Shown piece after piece: positions 6,892-13,887 of a DNA stretch of 15,456 nucleotides (its first letter is position 1; every line of letters starts with the position of its first letter). Position numbers and translations under genes: made by a program. The notes below the pieces were generated by a model, which made no database searches, had not been told where the DNA came from, and saw only the letters and a list, made by a program, of their open reading frames with translations. The stretch covers positions 1-15,456 of the forward strand of contig JANQRM010000385.1 in assembly GCA_028284565.1 (NCBI GenBank). Direction: 5' to 3'. The stretch is from Anaerolineae bacterium (GTDB lineage: Bacteria; Chloroflexota; Anaerolineae; Aggregatilineales; Phototrophicaceae).

Positions 6892-7437
6892 TCAATCTTG
6901 CTTTGTCCACTCTTCTCGCAAGATGCCATACAACAGCAAATCATATCGCTTTCCCTCACGCATCACCGCTTGACGCACGACACCCTCCCACACAAACCCC
7001 ACTCGTTCATAGGCTTTGATGGCAGACGCATTGTACGCAATCACACTCAACCCTACCCGATGCAAGCCCAACTCTGAAAAGGCATAATTAAGGATGAGTT
7101 GCAAGGCATCCCGACCATACCCCTTACCCCGATAATTTGTGTCACCAATGCCAATCGCCAGTTCCGCCGACTGATTCCGCCACTTGATATTGAACAACAC
7201 CACAAAACCAATCAGCACTGCTTCATCCACCAAGCGCAGATGAAAATAGAAATCGTTCTCGTCGCGCTTCTCCCCAAAATGCTCAAAATAGGCTTCATTC
7301 TGCGGACGAATCGGATCATCATCCAGCAATCGCAAAAAGTCCGCATTCTGTGACCAGAGCGCAAACACCGCTTTGTCATCATCACGCGGAGCCGTCAACC
7401 GCACCAACTTGCCTTCAAACAATGGAGAGAGCATCAT
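6892..7437 (-). CDS. GNAT N-acetyltransferase, RimJ/RimL-like
   Basis: A 181-residue GNAT-fold protein. The acetyl-CoA pyrophosphate-binding loop R-G-K-G-Y-G is at 103-108 (RGKGYGRDALQLILNYAF), preceded by the AELAIGIGD strand (91-99). It is followed by LGLHRVGLSVIAYNASAIKAYERVGFVWEGVVRQAV (about 123-158), which is the classical C-terminal half of RimJ/RimL-like enzymes with the Asn and Tyr-Glu-x-x-Gly-Phe positions. These enzymes transfer an acetyl group to an amine, such as a protein N-terminus, polyamine or antibiotic; the substrate here is not predictable. GAAAGG (7443-7448) is a good ribosome binding site for the MM start. It is flanked on one side by the TypA terminator and is probably transcribed alone. 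Confidence 0.9.
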   Translation of the reverse strand: MMLSPLFEGKLVRLTAPRDDDKAVFALWSQNADFLRLLDDDPIRPQNEAYFEHFGEKRDENDFYFHLRLVDEAVLIGFVVLFNIKWRNQSAELAIGIGDTNYRGKGYGRDALQLILNYAFSELGLHRVGLSVIAYNASAIKAYERVGFVWEGVVRQAVMREGKRYDLLLYGILREEWTKQD

Positions 7438-7511
7438 GCTTACCTTTCATATAATTCTTGATAAGACATTAACTTATTCCTGATGATATTCCAGCCAGCA
7501 ATGAAAACAGT

Positions 7512-7538
7512 AAAAAGTCCCTCTCTATTGGAGAGGGA
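7512..7538 (-). terminator. Intrinsic terminator for typA, also a repeat-family hairpin
   Basis: On the minus strand TCCCTCTC pairs with GAGAGGGA (7538-7531 with 7525-7518) over a 5-nt loop, followed by CTTTTTA. It lies about 60 nt after the TypA stop. The adjacent GATTTAGGG tail resembles that at 9546-9556, suggesting a common repeat family. Confidence 0.75.
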
Positions 7539-7561
7539 TTTAGGGTGAGGTTCAAAATTTG

Positions 7562-7596
7562 AACTAATAACTAACAACTAAAGACTGATAACTCCA
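7562..7596 (+). repeat. AACYAAN heptamer tandem repeat, locus 4 (four to five units)
   Basis: Units AACTAAT, AACTAAC, AACTAAA, GACTGAT and the decayed AACTCCA follow with a 7-nt period and end exactly where the minus-strand TypA stop codon begins (7597). In the TypA mRNA the array would lie between the stop codon and the terminator. Confidence 0.7.
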
Positions 7597-9444
7597 TTAC
7601 GACAACAGCTTCTGCCGACGCTTCCGTTCCTTGATACGTTGCTCAGGGTCAAGGATACGCTTCCGCAGACGCAAACTCTCCGGTGTGACTTCGAGTAACT
7701 CATCATCTGCCATGAACTCAATCCAATCATCCAGACTCATCTGCAACGCCGTTTTCAGTCGCGCATCTTCCGCATAGCTTTTTGTATGGATAGCCGACAG
7801 ATTCTTGCTCTTCGTCACATTCAAATCCAAGTCTCCATCGCGGATATGTTCCCCAACGACCATACCGACATACACTTCCGTTCCCGGCTCAATGAAGAAG
7901 GCTCCACGCGATTGCAGATTGCCTAGTGCATATGCCATCGTCTTCCCAGCTTCCATCGCCACCAGACTCCCAAACTGTCTTGATGGGGGTTCTTCCCGAA
8001 TCAGGGGCATATACCCATGAAACAAGGTATGAAATTGCCCCAAGCCACTCGTCACGCGCATAAACTGGGACTGAAAGCCAATCAAGAAGCGGGTCGGCGC
8101 ATGATACGTGAGATAAGTCGTGCCATTCTCACTCCGCATATCCACCATCCGCCCCTTACGCGAGCCGATGAGTTCAAACACCGTACCAGCCGTTTCATCT
8201 GCCACCTCGATATGCACCTCTTCGACAGGCTCCAGCATCAGTCCCGTTTCAGGGTCTTCCCGATAAATGACTTCTGGCTTGCTGACCTCGAATTCATAGC
8301 CTTCCCGACGCATGGTCTCAATCAAAATCCCCAGATGCAATTCCCCACGCCCACTGACAATGAAGCGTTCTGCCGTTGCGCCATCTTCCACTCGGAGCGC
8401 GACATTGCTCCGTGTCTCATTGATGAGTCGTTCCCGCAACCGACGCGACGTTCCCCAGCCCGTTTTGCCTTCTTTCCCAGCAAAAGGCGAGGTGTTTACG
8501 CCAAAAGTCATGCGTACAGTAGGAGCTTCCACCCGAATCGCAGGCAATGAGTCCACCACATCAGGATGAGCAATCGTGTCGCTGATGCCCACTTCATCCA
8601 GCCCAACAAAGGCGATGATGTCCCCAGCCGATACCGTGTCCGTCTCCACTTTCGTTAGATTATGGTACGTAAACAGATAATCCAGCTTGCCGTAGATACG
8701 CTCCCCATCCGGCGTGATTCGCACCACATACATACCGCGCGTCAACGTCCCTGATGACAAGCGACCAACACCCATTTGCCCTTTATACGTGTCATATTCC
8801 AGCGTCGTCACCAACATTCGCGCAGGCGACTCCACATCAACACTTGGCGCAGGCACTTCATTCAATATCGTCTCAAACAACGGAGTCAGGTCATCTTCCA
8901 ATTCATCCGCCGCATAGCCTGCAACACCCGACAGCCCAATCGCATACACCACTGGAAAATCCGCCTGCTCATCACTCGCACCCAGTTCGATAAACAGGTC
9001 AAACGTCTCATTCAGCGCATCTTCCAGCCGGGCATGAGGACGGTCAACTTTATTGATGACCACAATCACACGGATACCCAATTCGAGGGCTTTGCGGAGG
9101 ACGAAGCGCGTCTGTGGCATGGGACCTTCGACAGCATCAATCAGCAACAGCGCACCATCGACCATATTCAGCACCCGTTCCACTTCCCCACTAAAATCGG
9201 AGTGTCCCGGCGTATCGACGATGTTGATTTTGACATCGCCCCATGTCACAGCCGTGTTCTTGGCGAGGATAGTAATGCCCCGTTCCCGTTCCAACGCATT
9301 CGAGTCGAGGATGCGGTCTTCGGTTTGTGCGCCTTCGCGGAAGACATTGGCTTGCTTCAACATGCCATCGACCAGCGTCGTTTTGCCGTGGTCAACATGC
9401 GCGATAATAGCGATATTGCGTAAATCCGTGCGTGTTTGTGTCAA
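7597..9444 (-). CDS. typA: Translational GTPase TypA/BipA
   Basis: A 615-residue protein, full length for TypA/BipA, an EF-G-like ribosome-binding GTPase involved in 50S assembly and stress adaptation. All G motifs are intact: AHVDHGKTT (15-23), the RGITI switch I motif (55-59), DTPGH (77-81) and NKVD (131-134). Further family segments follow, including [73 protein letters not shown] and the C-terminal [20 protein letters not shown]. The start is TTG at 9444: AGGA with 7-nt spacing precedes it, the family N-terminus begins a few residues later at [12 protein letters not shown], and no ATG is available. The gene stands alone, with an intrinsic terminator at 7512-7538. Confidence 0.97.
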   Translation of the reverse strand: MTQTRTDLRNIAIIAHVDHGKTTLVDGMLKQANVFREGAQTEDRILDSNALERERGITILAKNTAVTWGDVKINIVDTPGHSDFSGEVERVLNMVDGALLLIDAVEGPMPQTRFVLRKALELGIRVIVVINKVDRPHARLEDALNETFDLFIELGASDEQADFPVVYAIGLSGVAGYAADELEDDLTPLFETILNEVPAPSVDVESPARMLVTTLEYDTYKGQMGVGRLSSGTLTRGMYVVRITPDGERIYGKLDYLFTYHNLTKVETDTVSAGDIIAFVGLDEVGISDTIAHPDVVDSLPAIRVEAPTVRMTFGVNTSPFAGKEGKTGWGTSRRLRERLINETRSNVALRVEDGATAERFIVSGRGELHLGILIETMRREGYEFEVSKPEVIYREDPETGLMLEPVEEVHIEVADETAGTVFELIGSRKGRMVDMRSENGTTYLTYHAPTRFLIGFQSQFMRVTSGLGQFHTLFHGYMPLIREEPPSRQFGSLVAMEAGKTMAYALGNLQSRGAFFIEPGTEVYVGMVVGEHIRDGDLDLNVTKSKNLSAIHTKSYAEDARLKTALQMSLDDWIEFMADDELLEVTPESLRLRKRILDPEQRIKERKRRQKLLS

Positions 9445-9517
9445 GTGATTGTCCTATGGATTAATGTCGGATTGCAAATGCTAACGTTAAAACAAAAAAA
9501 TATGCCTCCAATGACTC

Positions 9518-9546
9518 AAAAAGTCTCCCCTACGAAGTGGGGGAGA
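9518..9546 (-). terminator. Intrinsic terminator-like hairpin downstream of the 9742-11309 genes
   Basis: On the minus strand TCTCCCC pairs with GGGGAGA (9546-9540 with 9530-9524). The stem extends through a G-T, an A-T and a C-G pair to a 3-nt loop, and is followed by CTTTTTGAG. It lies about 200 nt after the last minus-strand stop (9742). The plus-strand 3' flank GATTTAGAGGGGG resembles the flank of the 7512 hairpin. The rest of the 9445-9741 gap shows no gene; it is AT-rich with no clear promoter. Confidence 0.65.
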
Positions 9547-9741
9547 TTTAGAGGGGGATAAAATTCCAAATTTCTGCCTACCAATGTATCTGCCCAAAAA
9601 AGGTTGTCTAATTGATTAACTTAAAATAGCAGATATTCCCCCACATTATCCTTCAGGACATATCACCTTTCCACACTGAAAGTATGAAAGATGGTCTCAA
9701 ACAAGAAAGAGCAGATTTGGAAGTGGGCAAACTTATTTCAA

Positions 9742-10131
9742 CTAATCAATTGGAAACAGCATCACATCAAAATCTTCATCAAATATAGGATATGTACCAA
9801 TCCTTGAGATACCGCGATACCCTTTGGAGGTAACGCTTACTTTCATAATATCGCCTTCTGATATCCACTCGATAGTATAGTCAAAAGACCCATCACTCTC
9901 TGTTTGGATGACAATCGGCTCAATGGCTACCGCATTCGGACACGTACTCCTCTCGCTACGAATTCTAATCGTCGCATTTTCGATAGGATGATCGTTGTAA
10001 TCAACAACAACTCCTCTGACATGGACATTAGGCACAGTGCCACAGTCCTGTACAGGTATGAAACCCGAACAAAGGGTGAATAGAAAAATCCCAAAAATCA
10101 GAAAAATGAACCTAGCAAACCAATTCTTCAT
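9742..10131 (-). CDS. Secreted protein with carboxypeptidase regulatory-like domain
   Basis: A protein of about 129 residues from the chosen ATG at 10131. The N-terminus is a basic start and a hydrophobic run (MKNWFARFIFLIFGIFLFTL), i.e. a signal peptide. Cys21 follows it, but the -1 residue is Leu, so the lipobox is poor and lipid attachment is doubtful. The rest, about 35-125, fits the carboxypeptidase-regulatory-like beta-sandwich pattern: VRGVVVDYNDHPIENATIRI, then TESDGSFDYTIEW and MKVSVTSKGYRG. Such domains mediate binding or stability outside the cell. An upstream ATG at 10164 would overlap the previous gene and put residues before the signal peptide, so I chose the later start. It begins 14 nt after the broken beta-propeller gene and is likely co-transcribed. 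Confidence 0.6.
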   Translation of the reverse strand: MKNWFARFIFLIFGIFLFTLCSGFIPVQDCGTVPNVHVRGVVVDYNDHPIENATIRIRSERSTCPNAVAIEPIVIQTESDGSFDYTIEWISEGDIMKVSVTSKGYRGISRIGTYPIFDEDFDVMLFPID

Positions 10132-10145
10132 TAACAATACCAAGC

Positions 10146-11309
10146 CTAATCCATCCGACACCATCCCAGCATATCGGGACGGGAGTAACGCCCACGATTG
10201 CCAATTATGCCACTATGACGTGCCACATCGTAGGCTTGCCATAACACAATATCCACAATCACCACCTTCAAATTTTCTCGCGCCTGCATTAAGACCGCCA
10301 CTTGCCCACCATCAGGTGACCAAACAGGCTTTGAAACAATTGGCAAGCACGTTTGAATAACTATCTCCTCTTGCATATCAATGAGCATCAATTGTTGAGC
10401 ATATCGAAAAGCATAATAGCGTCCATTGGATGACCAACCGAGTTCGTTCCGTCCAGAATCCAATCGCCGAATATCAATATGCCCATTCCGTTTTCCGACA
10501 AAAAGAGTCTCAACAAACTCTCCTTCACGGTCATAAAGGGATAACACATCCTCATTGTCTATACGCTGATGAGCAATCAGCCCAGATGAATCAGGTCGCC
10601 ATGCAACAGCATTCGCATTCAGGTATTTGAATGTTTCATTAAGCGCAGTAGGGTTGAATATTGCATTTCCTTAGTCTCCATTGTTATCAGAGATATACCC
10701 ATAAATCCTTGACCAGTCTGGTGAAACTTCAAGGTCATAAATGCTGGATTTTATCGCCCATATCTCAGAGGCTTCAACCGTTTCATCAAATGGTTGAATA
10801 AGAAAGGGTCCATTAATTAAAGTCTCATTATCCATCCAACGAGCAACTTCATATGTCCAAGCTCCATAAGAACGAGCAAACTCAAGGATGCCATTGTATC
10901 CTCTCAAGTCGATGGTGAATTGCTGACTGTCGGTCATGCTAGAAAGTCGAAGCGCACGATTAAAAAAATAATAATTGTAGGAGACTTCAATAAATTCTTC
11001 CCCAACAGGCAGAGCATACCACTGTCCATCGGGGGAAATCTGTCCGCCGGGTAAAGGTTCACCAAACGAATCAGGCGAGAAAAATGCCTCTACTCGCGGA
11101 GTCTCCCAATCTGCTTGCATCGCATGAATCCCCGCATAGCCCATCATCAGCAACCTGCCATCATACGACCAATCAGCAGGCGGTAGCGTCGGGTCACTCA
11201 CACACCGTTCCTCGATAGCCCACGGCGTGAGCGGATCATCATCTGTTGCGTTAACATTCAAAAATGGGACGAAGAAAAGAAGGGTAATCCAAATCAAAGC
11301 GAGTTTCAT
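10146..11309 (-). pseudogene. Secreted beta-propeller-like protein interrupted by one in-frame TAA
   Basis: One continuous reading frame of about 388 codons is broken only by TAA at 10673-10671. From 10670 to the terminal TAG (10146-10148) the same frame has no other stop. The upstream part has a signal peptide from the ATG at 11309 (MKLALIWITLLFFVPFLNVNA) and blade-like repeats: DWSYDGRLLMMGY, ISPDGQWYALPVG and VSPDWSRIYGYI. The downstream part continues with AVAWRPDSSGLIAHQR, LGWSSNGRYYAFR and VWSPDGGQVAVLM, as in TolB/WD40-type propellers. The broken order makes biological sense only when joined. It could be a nonsense mutation, a sequencing error, or read-through. The ATG at 11309 is preceded by GGGG and GAG; TTG/ATG at 11330/11327 are alternatives. 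It is followed closely by the secreted gene at 9742-10131. Substrate or partner is unknown. Confidence 0.65.
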
Positions 11310-11402
11310 CTCATCATCCCCAAGCATCAATTTATCAAAAGTTTAGCCTTTGAGAATTGATCCTACTGAACGCTCACCCCACGCCTGCTAAACGCGATGC
11401 AG

Positions 11403-11438
11403 ATGCATAGCCAAATGCATAGCCATTTGCATCCCAAT
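11403..11438 (+). repeat. 12-bp tandem repeat, three units
   Basis: ATGCATAGCCAA, ATGCATAGCCAT and the decayed TTGCATCCCAAT follow with an exact 12-nt period. Each of the first two units contains the palindrome ATGCAT. Function unknown; could be a binding-site array or simple slippage product. Confidence 0.55.
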
Positions 11439-11511
11439 TCCAACCTGTTTTGTGATACGCTGTTATCAGCACAGTCGAATCAAGAGATTCTGCATCTCAC
11501 AATCCTGATAG

Positions 11512-11543
11512 CTGACCTGCTGAAATGCTAACGAGCTAACCCG
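11512..11543 (+). repeat. Degenerate 8-bp tandem repeat, four units
   Basis: CTGACCTG, CTGAAATG, CTAACGAG and CTAACCCG follow with an 8-nt period. The first two units are identical to units 1 and 3 of the array at 1953-1976. Confidence 0.5.
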
Positions 11544-11553
11544 CACCTTAACA

Positions 11554-11570
11554 TCTACACATACCCGATG
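11554..11570 (+). repeat. 17-bp module shared with 1913-1929 (copy 2)
   Basis: TCTACACATACCCGATG, 14 of 17 identical to the copy at 1913-1929. Here it follows the octamer array by 10 nt, whereas the first copy precedes its array by 23 nt. Confidence 0.5.
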
Positions 11571-11677
11571 ACGAAATCTAACCTAATCCCCGTGCAAATT
11601 GGCTGGGAAATGCGTCACAGTTTCTCGCTTCGTTCCTCATGTGAGAAAGTTAGCACCCCAAAATCAGAGAATCGTAA

Positions 11678-11697
11678 GGGCGGTTCGCGAACCGCCC
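11678..11697. repeat. 20-bp perfect palindrome
   Basis: GGGCGGTTCG is followed directly by its reverse complement CGAACCGCCC. One more A-T pair extends it, and flanking GTA/TAC pair with a one-base bulge. There is no T-run on either side, so an intrinsic terminator is unlikely. It is probably a dispersed palindromic repeat or a dyad binding site. Confidence 0.65.
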
Positions 11698-11786
11698 TAC
11701 AATGTCAATTTCTGCGCGGAAGAGAATCAATGTGATTTCCAAAATCTGTATTTTGAAATCTCTTTCAAACCTCAATCTAACTATAT

Positions 11787-11850
11787 GGCGGGAAATGGCG
11801 GGAAGCCCCTTACCAACCGCCGAAAAACATAGTCATCCGCCGGCGGTAAA
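11787..11850 (+). repeat. Two-hairpin dispersed repeat, copy 2
   Basis: Hairpin 2 is ACCGCCG (11816-11822) with CGGCGGT (11841-11847) around an 18-nt loop starting AAAAACATA. The 5' side has two GGCGGGAA segments instead of a clean hairpin 1; the second can pair with the CCGCC arm, so hairpin 1 is decayed or replaced by an alternative fold. Confidence 0.6.
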
Positions 11851-11886
11851 AACGATGACAAATCAAATGGAAACCGTTTGCTAACC

Positions 11887-11956
11887 TTATCCGTCGCCAC
11901 GACGGGAACGCGCCTCCCAACCGTCGAAAACATATGTCATCCGTGCGACGGTAAAA
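11887..11956 (+). repeat. Two-hairpin dispersed repeat, copy 3
   Basis: Hairpin 1 is CCGTCG (11891-11896) with CGACGG (11900-11905) and loop CCA. Hairpin 2 is ACCGTCG (11920-11926) with CGACGGT (11946-11952) around a 19-nt loop. Relative to copies 1 and 2, C-to-T and G-to-A changes occur in partner positions, so all four arms keep pairing. Confidence 0.65.
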
Positions 11957-12000
11957 ATCCCACCAACCGACATCAAACCGGATGCAAACCAAACCCGCCA

Positions 12001-12426
12001 TCAATCGGACTGAAACGTCAGTGTGCCATCCTTTGTAATCTGCACCCGTTGTCCCGTTTGCAACTGTTGATAAGCCTCCTCATCGGCAACCAAAAGAGGC
12101 AAATCGAGTTCATAGATTTCTTGCGCGACGATAGCCCCCAGCACAAGGATACCGTCCATTTCCGATAGGATAATGCCTGCTGGGGCGGTATGTTGCCGAA
12201 CCGCTTCGAGGAGGATGCTACTGGCACTACTGGAACCCCGTCCCGATGGCATCACCAAGATTTTCCCAGTCACATTGTCCCCAGAATCAGGATGATGACG
12301 GTCAATGATTTCGCCCGTACTTGGATTCAGTCCACCCCATAAACTCAGGGGTTCAGCAAGACGCAAGACCTCGCCTTCCGCCTCGCCAGCGACAAACACA
12401 CGGAGTTGCATAGATTGTGCTACCAT
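12001..12426 (-). CDS. Aconitase X small subunit (DUF126 swivelling domain)
   Basis: A 141-residue protein of the aconitase X small-subunit family. The core pattern is complete: LSLWGGLNPSTGEIIDRHHP at about 27-46, SGDNVTGKILVMPSGRGSSSASSILLEA at about 48-74 with the GRGSSS loop that carries the conserved catalytic serine of the family, then PAGIILSEMDGILVLGAIVAQEIYELDLPLL. It corresponds to the swivelling domain that closes over the iron-sulphur active site of the large subunit. It starts inside the end of the large-subunit gene (7-nt overlap), so the two should be made in equal amounts. Met6 is an alternative start. Known enzymes of this group dehydrate cis-3-hydroxy-L-proline or mevalonate 5-phosphate; which applies here is not clear. 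Confidence 0.88.
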   Translation of the reverse strand: MVAQSMQLRVFVAGEAEGEVLRLAEPLSLWGGLNPSTGEIIDRHHPDSGDNVTGKILVMPSGRGSSSASSILLEAVRQHTAPAGIILSEMDGILVLGAIVAQEIYELDLPLLVADEEAYQQLQTGQRVQITKDGTLTFQSD

Positions 12427-13676
12427 AAGGTCTCATCTCTCCAAACCGTGCCTTGTTCTGCGGAACGCACGCATTCTTGCAAGCTCCCATAAACCGTCGA
12501 TAAGCCATTATTCCCCGGCGCATAATGCGAGAATTTGCCAGAATTGGTCATTAATGTCCCTTGCTTCACCCGCATAATCGGCGTAACCACCACACAGGTA
12601 TCCACGATGATGGTCACCCCCAACGCTTCAAGTTGGTCTAGCCAGCCACGCTTTTCCAAAACCGCTAAGACAATGCGATTCGTACAGACAATAAATTCAA
12701 TATCTGGTCGAGGTGGATGATTTGATAGAAGTGGAATCAATTGTGCAAACTCATCTAACGAGAAGTGCGGACTACCCAGCGCAACCGCATCAATGTCGCC
12801 ATCCGGTGTCGTCGCTAGGCTATCACGGATACGCCGTAACCTGTCCATCGTGACCTTGATCGTTTGCTCCGGCTGATGCCCTTGGAAAGCCTCATCAAAG
12901 GTCTTGGCTTCTGGCGTGACACCAATTGCATGGAACAACCCGACAGCACCGGAGGATGCCGATGCCGCGCTCAGTGCCTTCAGTTGGTCTTCTGTCGTCG
13001 ATAATAGCCCCTCGATGACTGGAATACGGTTGCCACTTTCTGCACCGATGAGATACCCTAACACCGGAAAGAGGACATCTTCGGTAAGGAGTTTTTCTGG
13101 AATATCTTGCAATTGGAAGAGCAATTGTCCACGCCGATTCTCGGTCAGGTGCAAGCCAGCGGCAGGAGCGCGTCCTGTCAAGGCACAGCAGATGTCGATA
13201 AAGTCGCCATAACGTTGTGTCCGTGCGCCAAGTACCGAATTGGCAAAGACGATGGCATTACTTTCTGCCCATGCGATTTGTTCACCAAATTGGGGGCGGG
13301 CAGTCGTCTGATAAGGCGCACAAGTGTAAATGGGCTGGCATCCTAATGTCTCGTAACTGAGCATCATCTGCCTCGCAATATCAGCAACTTGTGCCGTCCC
13401 TTGAAACAGATTGGGATGGATAAGGTCGAGTGCGCCCACATTCAGGGTCGTGGGAACACACACCTCGCCTTTCGCCTCAACGAATTTCTTAACAAAATCA
13501 AGTCCCGATACACCATGATAAAGCACACCATCAATATGCGCGGAGGTGATATCCAACAATTCCTCTGCGCCATAAGCATTCGCCATCGTCGTGAGGATTC
13601 GCATCGCCATTTGCGGGGCTTGCCCCATCTTGCCATCGAGCATATCTTGATCTTGAGATGTGAGTTGCAATCCCAT
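12420..13676 (-). CDS. Aconitase X catalytic large subunit (DUF521)
   Basis: A 418-residue protein from the ATG at 13676. GGAGG with 5-nt spacing precedes this ATG and the family N-terminus LTSQDQDMLDGKMGQAPQMAM follows at once, so the 13 upstream codons are not coding. Family segments are the VPTTLNVGALD block (74-84), GCQPIYTCAPYQ with Cys119, FANSVLGARTQRYGDFIDICCALTGRAP with Cys163/164, then VDTCVVVTPI and TNSGKFSHYAPG near the C-terminus. The cysteines in TCAPY, the D-x-C-x-ALTGR region and VDTC are the probable iron-sulphur ligands. It is a lyase of the aconitase superfamily that works with the small subunit encoded next. Separate subunits are the less compact family form. A promoter (13749-13777) lies upstream. 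No proline racemase or reductase is adjacent, and no mevalonate-pathway gene is visible, so the substrate is open. Confidence 0.88.
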   Translation of the reverse strand: MGLQLTSQDQDMLDGKMGQAPQMAMRILTTMANAYGAEELLDITSAHIDGVLYHGVSGLDFVKKFVEAKGEVCVPTTLNVGALDLIHPNLFQGTAQVADIARQMMLSYETLGCQPIYTCAPYQTTARPQFGEQIAWAESNAIVFANSVLGARTQRYGDFIDICCALTGRAPAAGLHLTENRRGQLLFQLQDIPEKLLTEDVLFPVLGYLIGAESGNRIPVIEGLLSTTEDQLKALSAASASSGAVGLFHAIGVTPEAKTFDEAFQGHQPEQTIKVTMDRLRRIRDSLATTPDGDIDAVALGSPHFSLDEFAQLIPLLSNHPPRPDIEFIVCTNRIVLAVLEKRGWLDQLEALGVTIIVDTCVVVTPIMRVKQGTLMTNSGKFSHYAPGNNGLSTVYGSLQECVRSAEQGTVWRDETLW

Positions 13677-13748
13677 AGCAACCTCCGGAAATGGTGTAGA
13701 GAGACATGCCATCAAGCCAAAAGCGTGAAGAAAATTAAGCGTATGAAG

Positions 13749-13777
13749 AGTATAGTCGCGTTAGTTCATTCAGTCGA
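13749..13777 (-). promoter_or_regulatory. Sigma-70-type promoter for the aconitase X operon
   Basis: On the minus strand TCGACT (13777-13772, 4 of 6) and TATACT (13754-13749, 5 of 6) are separated by 17 nt. The -10 lies about 72 nt before the ATG at 13676, and the leader ends in GGAGG. Confidence 0.5.
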
Positions 13778-13800
13778 TGATTTGGACACGCATTGGCTCA

Positions 13801-13832
13801 AACTAAAAAGGGCTTGCCAATGACAAGCCCTT
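13801..13832 (-). terminator. Intrinsic terminator of the LPxTG surface protein gene
   Basis: On the minus strand AAGGGCTTG (13832-13824) pairs perfectly with CAAGCCCTT (13816-13808) over a 7-nt loop, and TTTTTAGTT overlaps the 3' arm. It lies about 50 nt after the stop codon at 13883 and insulates the aconitase X promoter. Confidence 0.85.
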
Positions 13833-13866
13833 CAAGCCAAATCCACATGGCAATGCTACAGACGAA

Positions 13867-13887
13867 AACTAATCACTAACAACTAAA
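13867..13887 (+). repeat. AACYAAN heptamer tandem repeat, locus 5 (three units)
   Basis: AACTAAT, CACTAAC and AACTAAA with a 7-nt period. The third unit contains the stop codon of the minus-strand surface protein (TAG, 13885-13883), so the repeat reaches into the coding sequence. The flank CAGACGAAAACTAA resembles those at loci 1 and 2. Confidence 0.65.

Larger units (their letters stand above)
11310..12000. other. 691-nt gene-free, repeat-rich region
   Basis: No credible gene on either strand: the short frames have no recognisable protein features and cross repeats. In order the region holds a 12-bp tandem repeat (11403-11438), the 8-bp tandem repeat (11512-11543), the shared 17-bp module (11554-11570), a 20-bp perfect palindrome (11678-11697), and two copies of the two-hairpin element (11787-11850 and 11887-11956) ending about 45 nt from the aconitase X small subunit stop. 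Confidence 0.65.

Noticed and set aside
8776..9423. 215-codon plus-strand frame opposite TypA
   Set aside because: Antisense shadow of the well-conserved TypA G domain; its residue pattern (His/Arg/Gln-rich) is that of a reverse-frame artefact.
10146..10547. Separate short gene starting with GTG at 10547
   Set aside because: The same frame continues open upstream to the TAA at 10673-10671 with propeller-like sequence, so it is the second part of one broken gene.
13744..13824. 26-codon plus-strand frame (MKSIVALVH...) in the gap above the aconitase X operon
   Set aside because: It lies over the minus-strand promoter and terminator and has no Shine-Dalgarno or recognised features.
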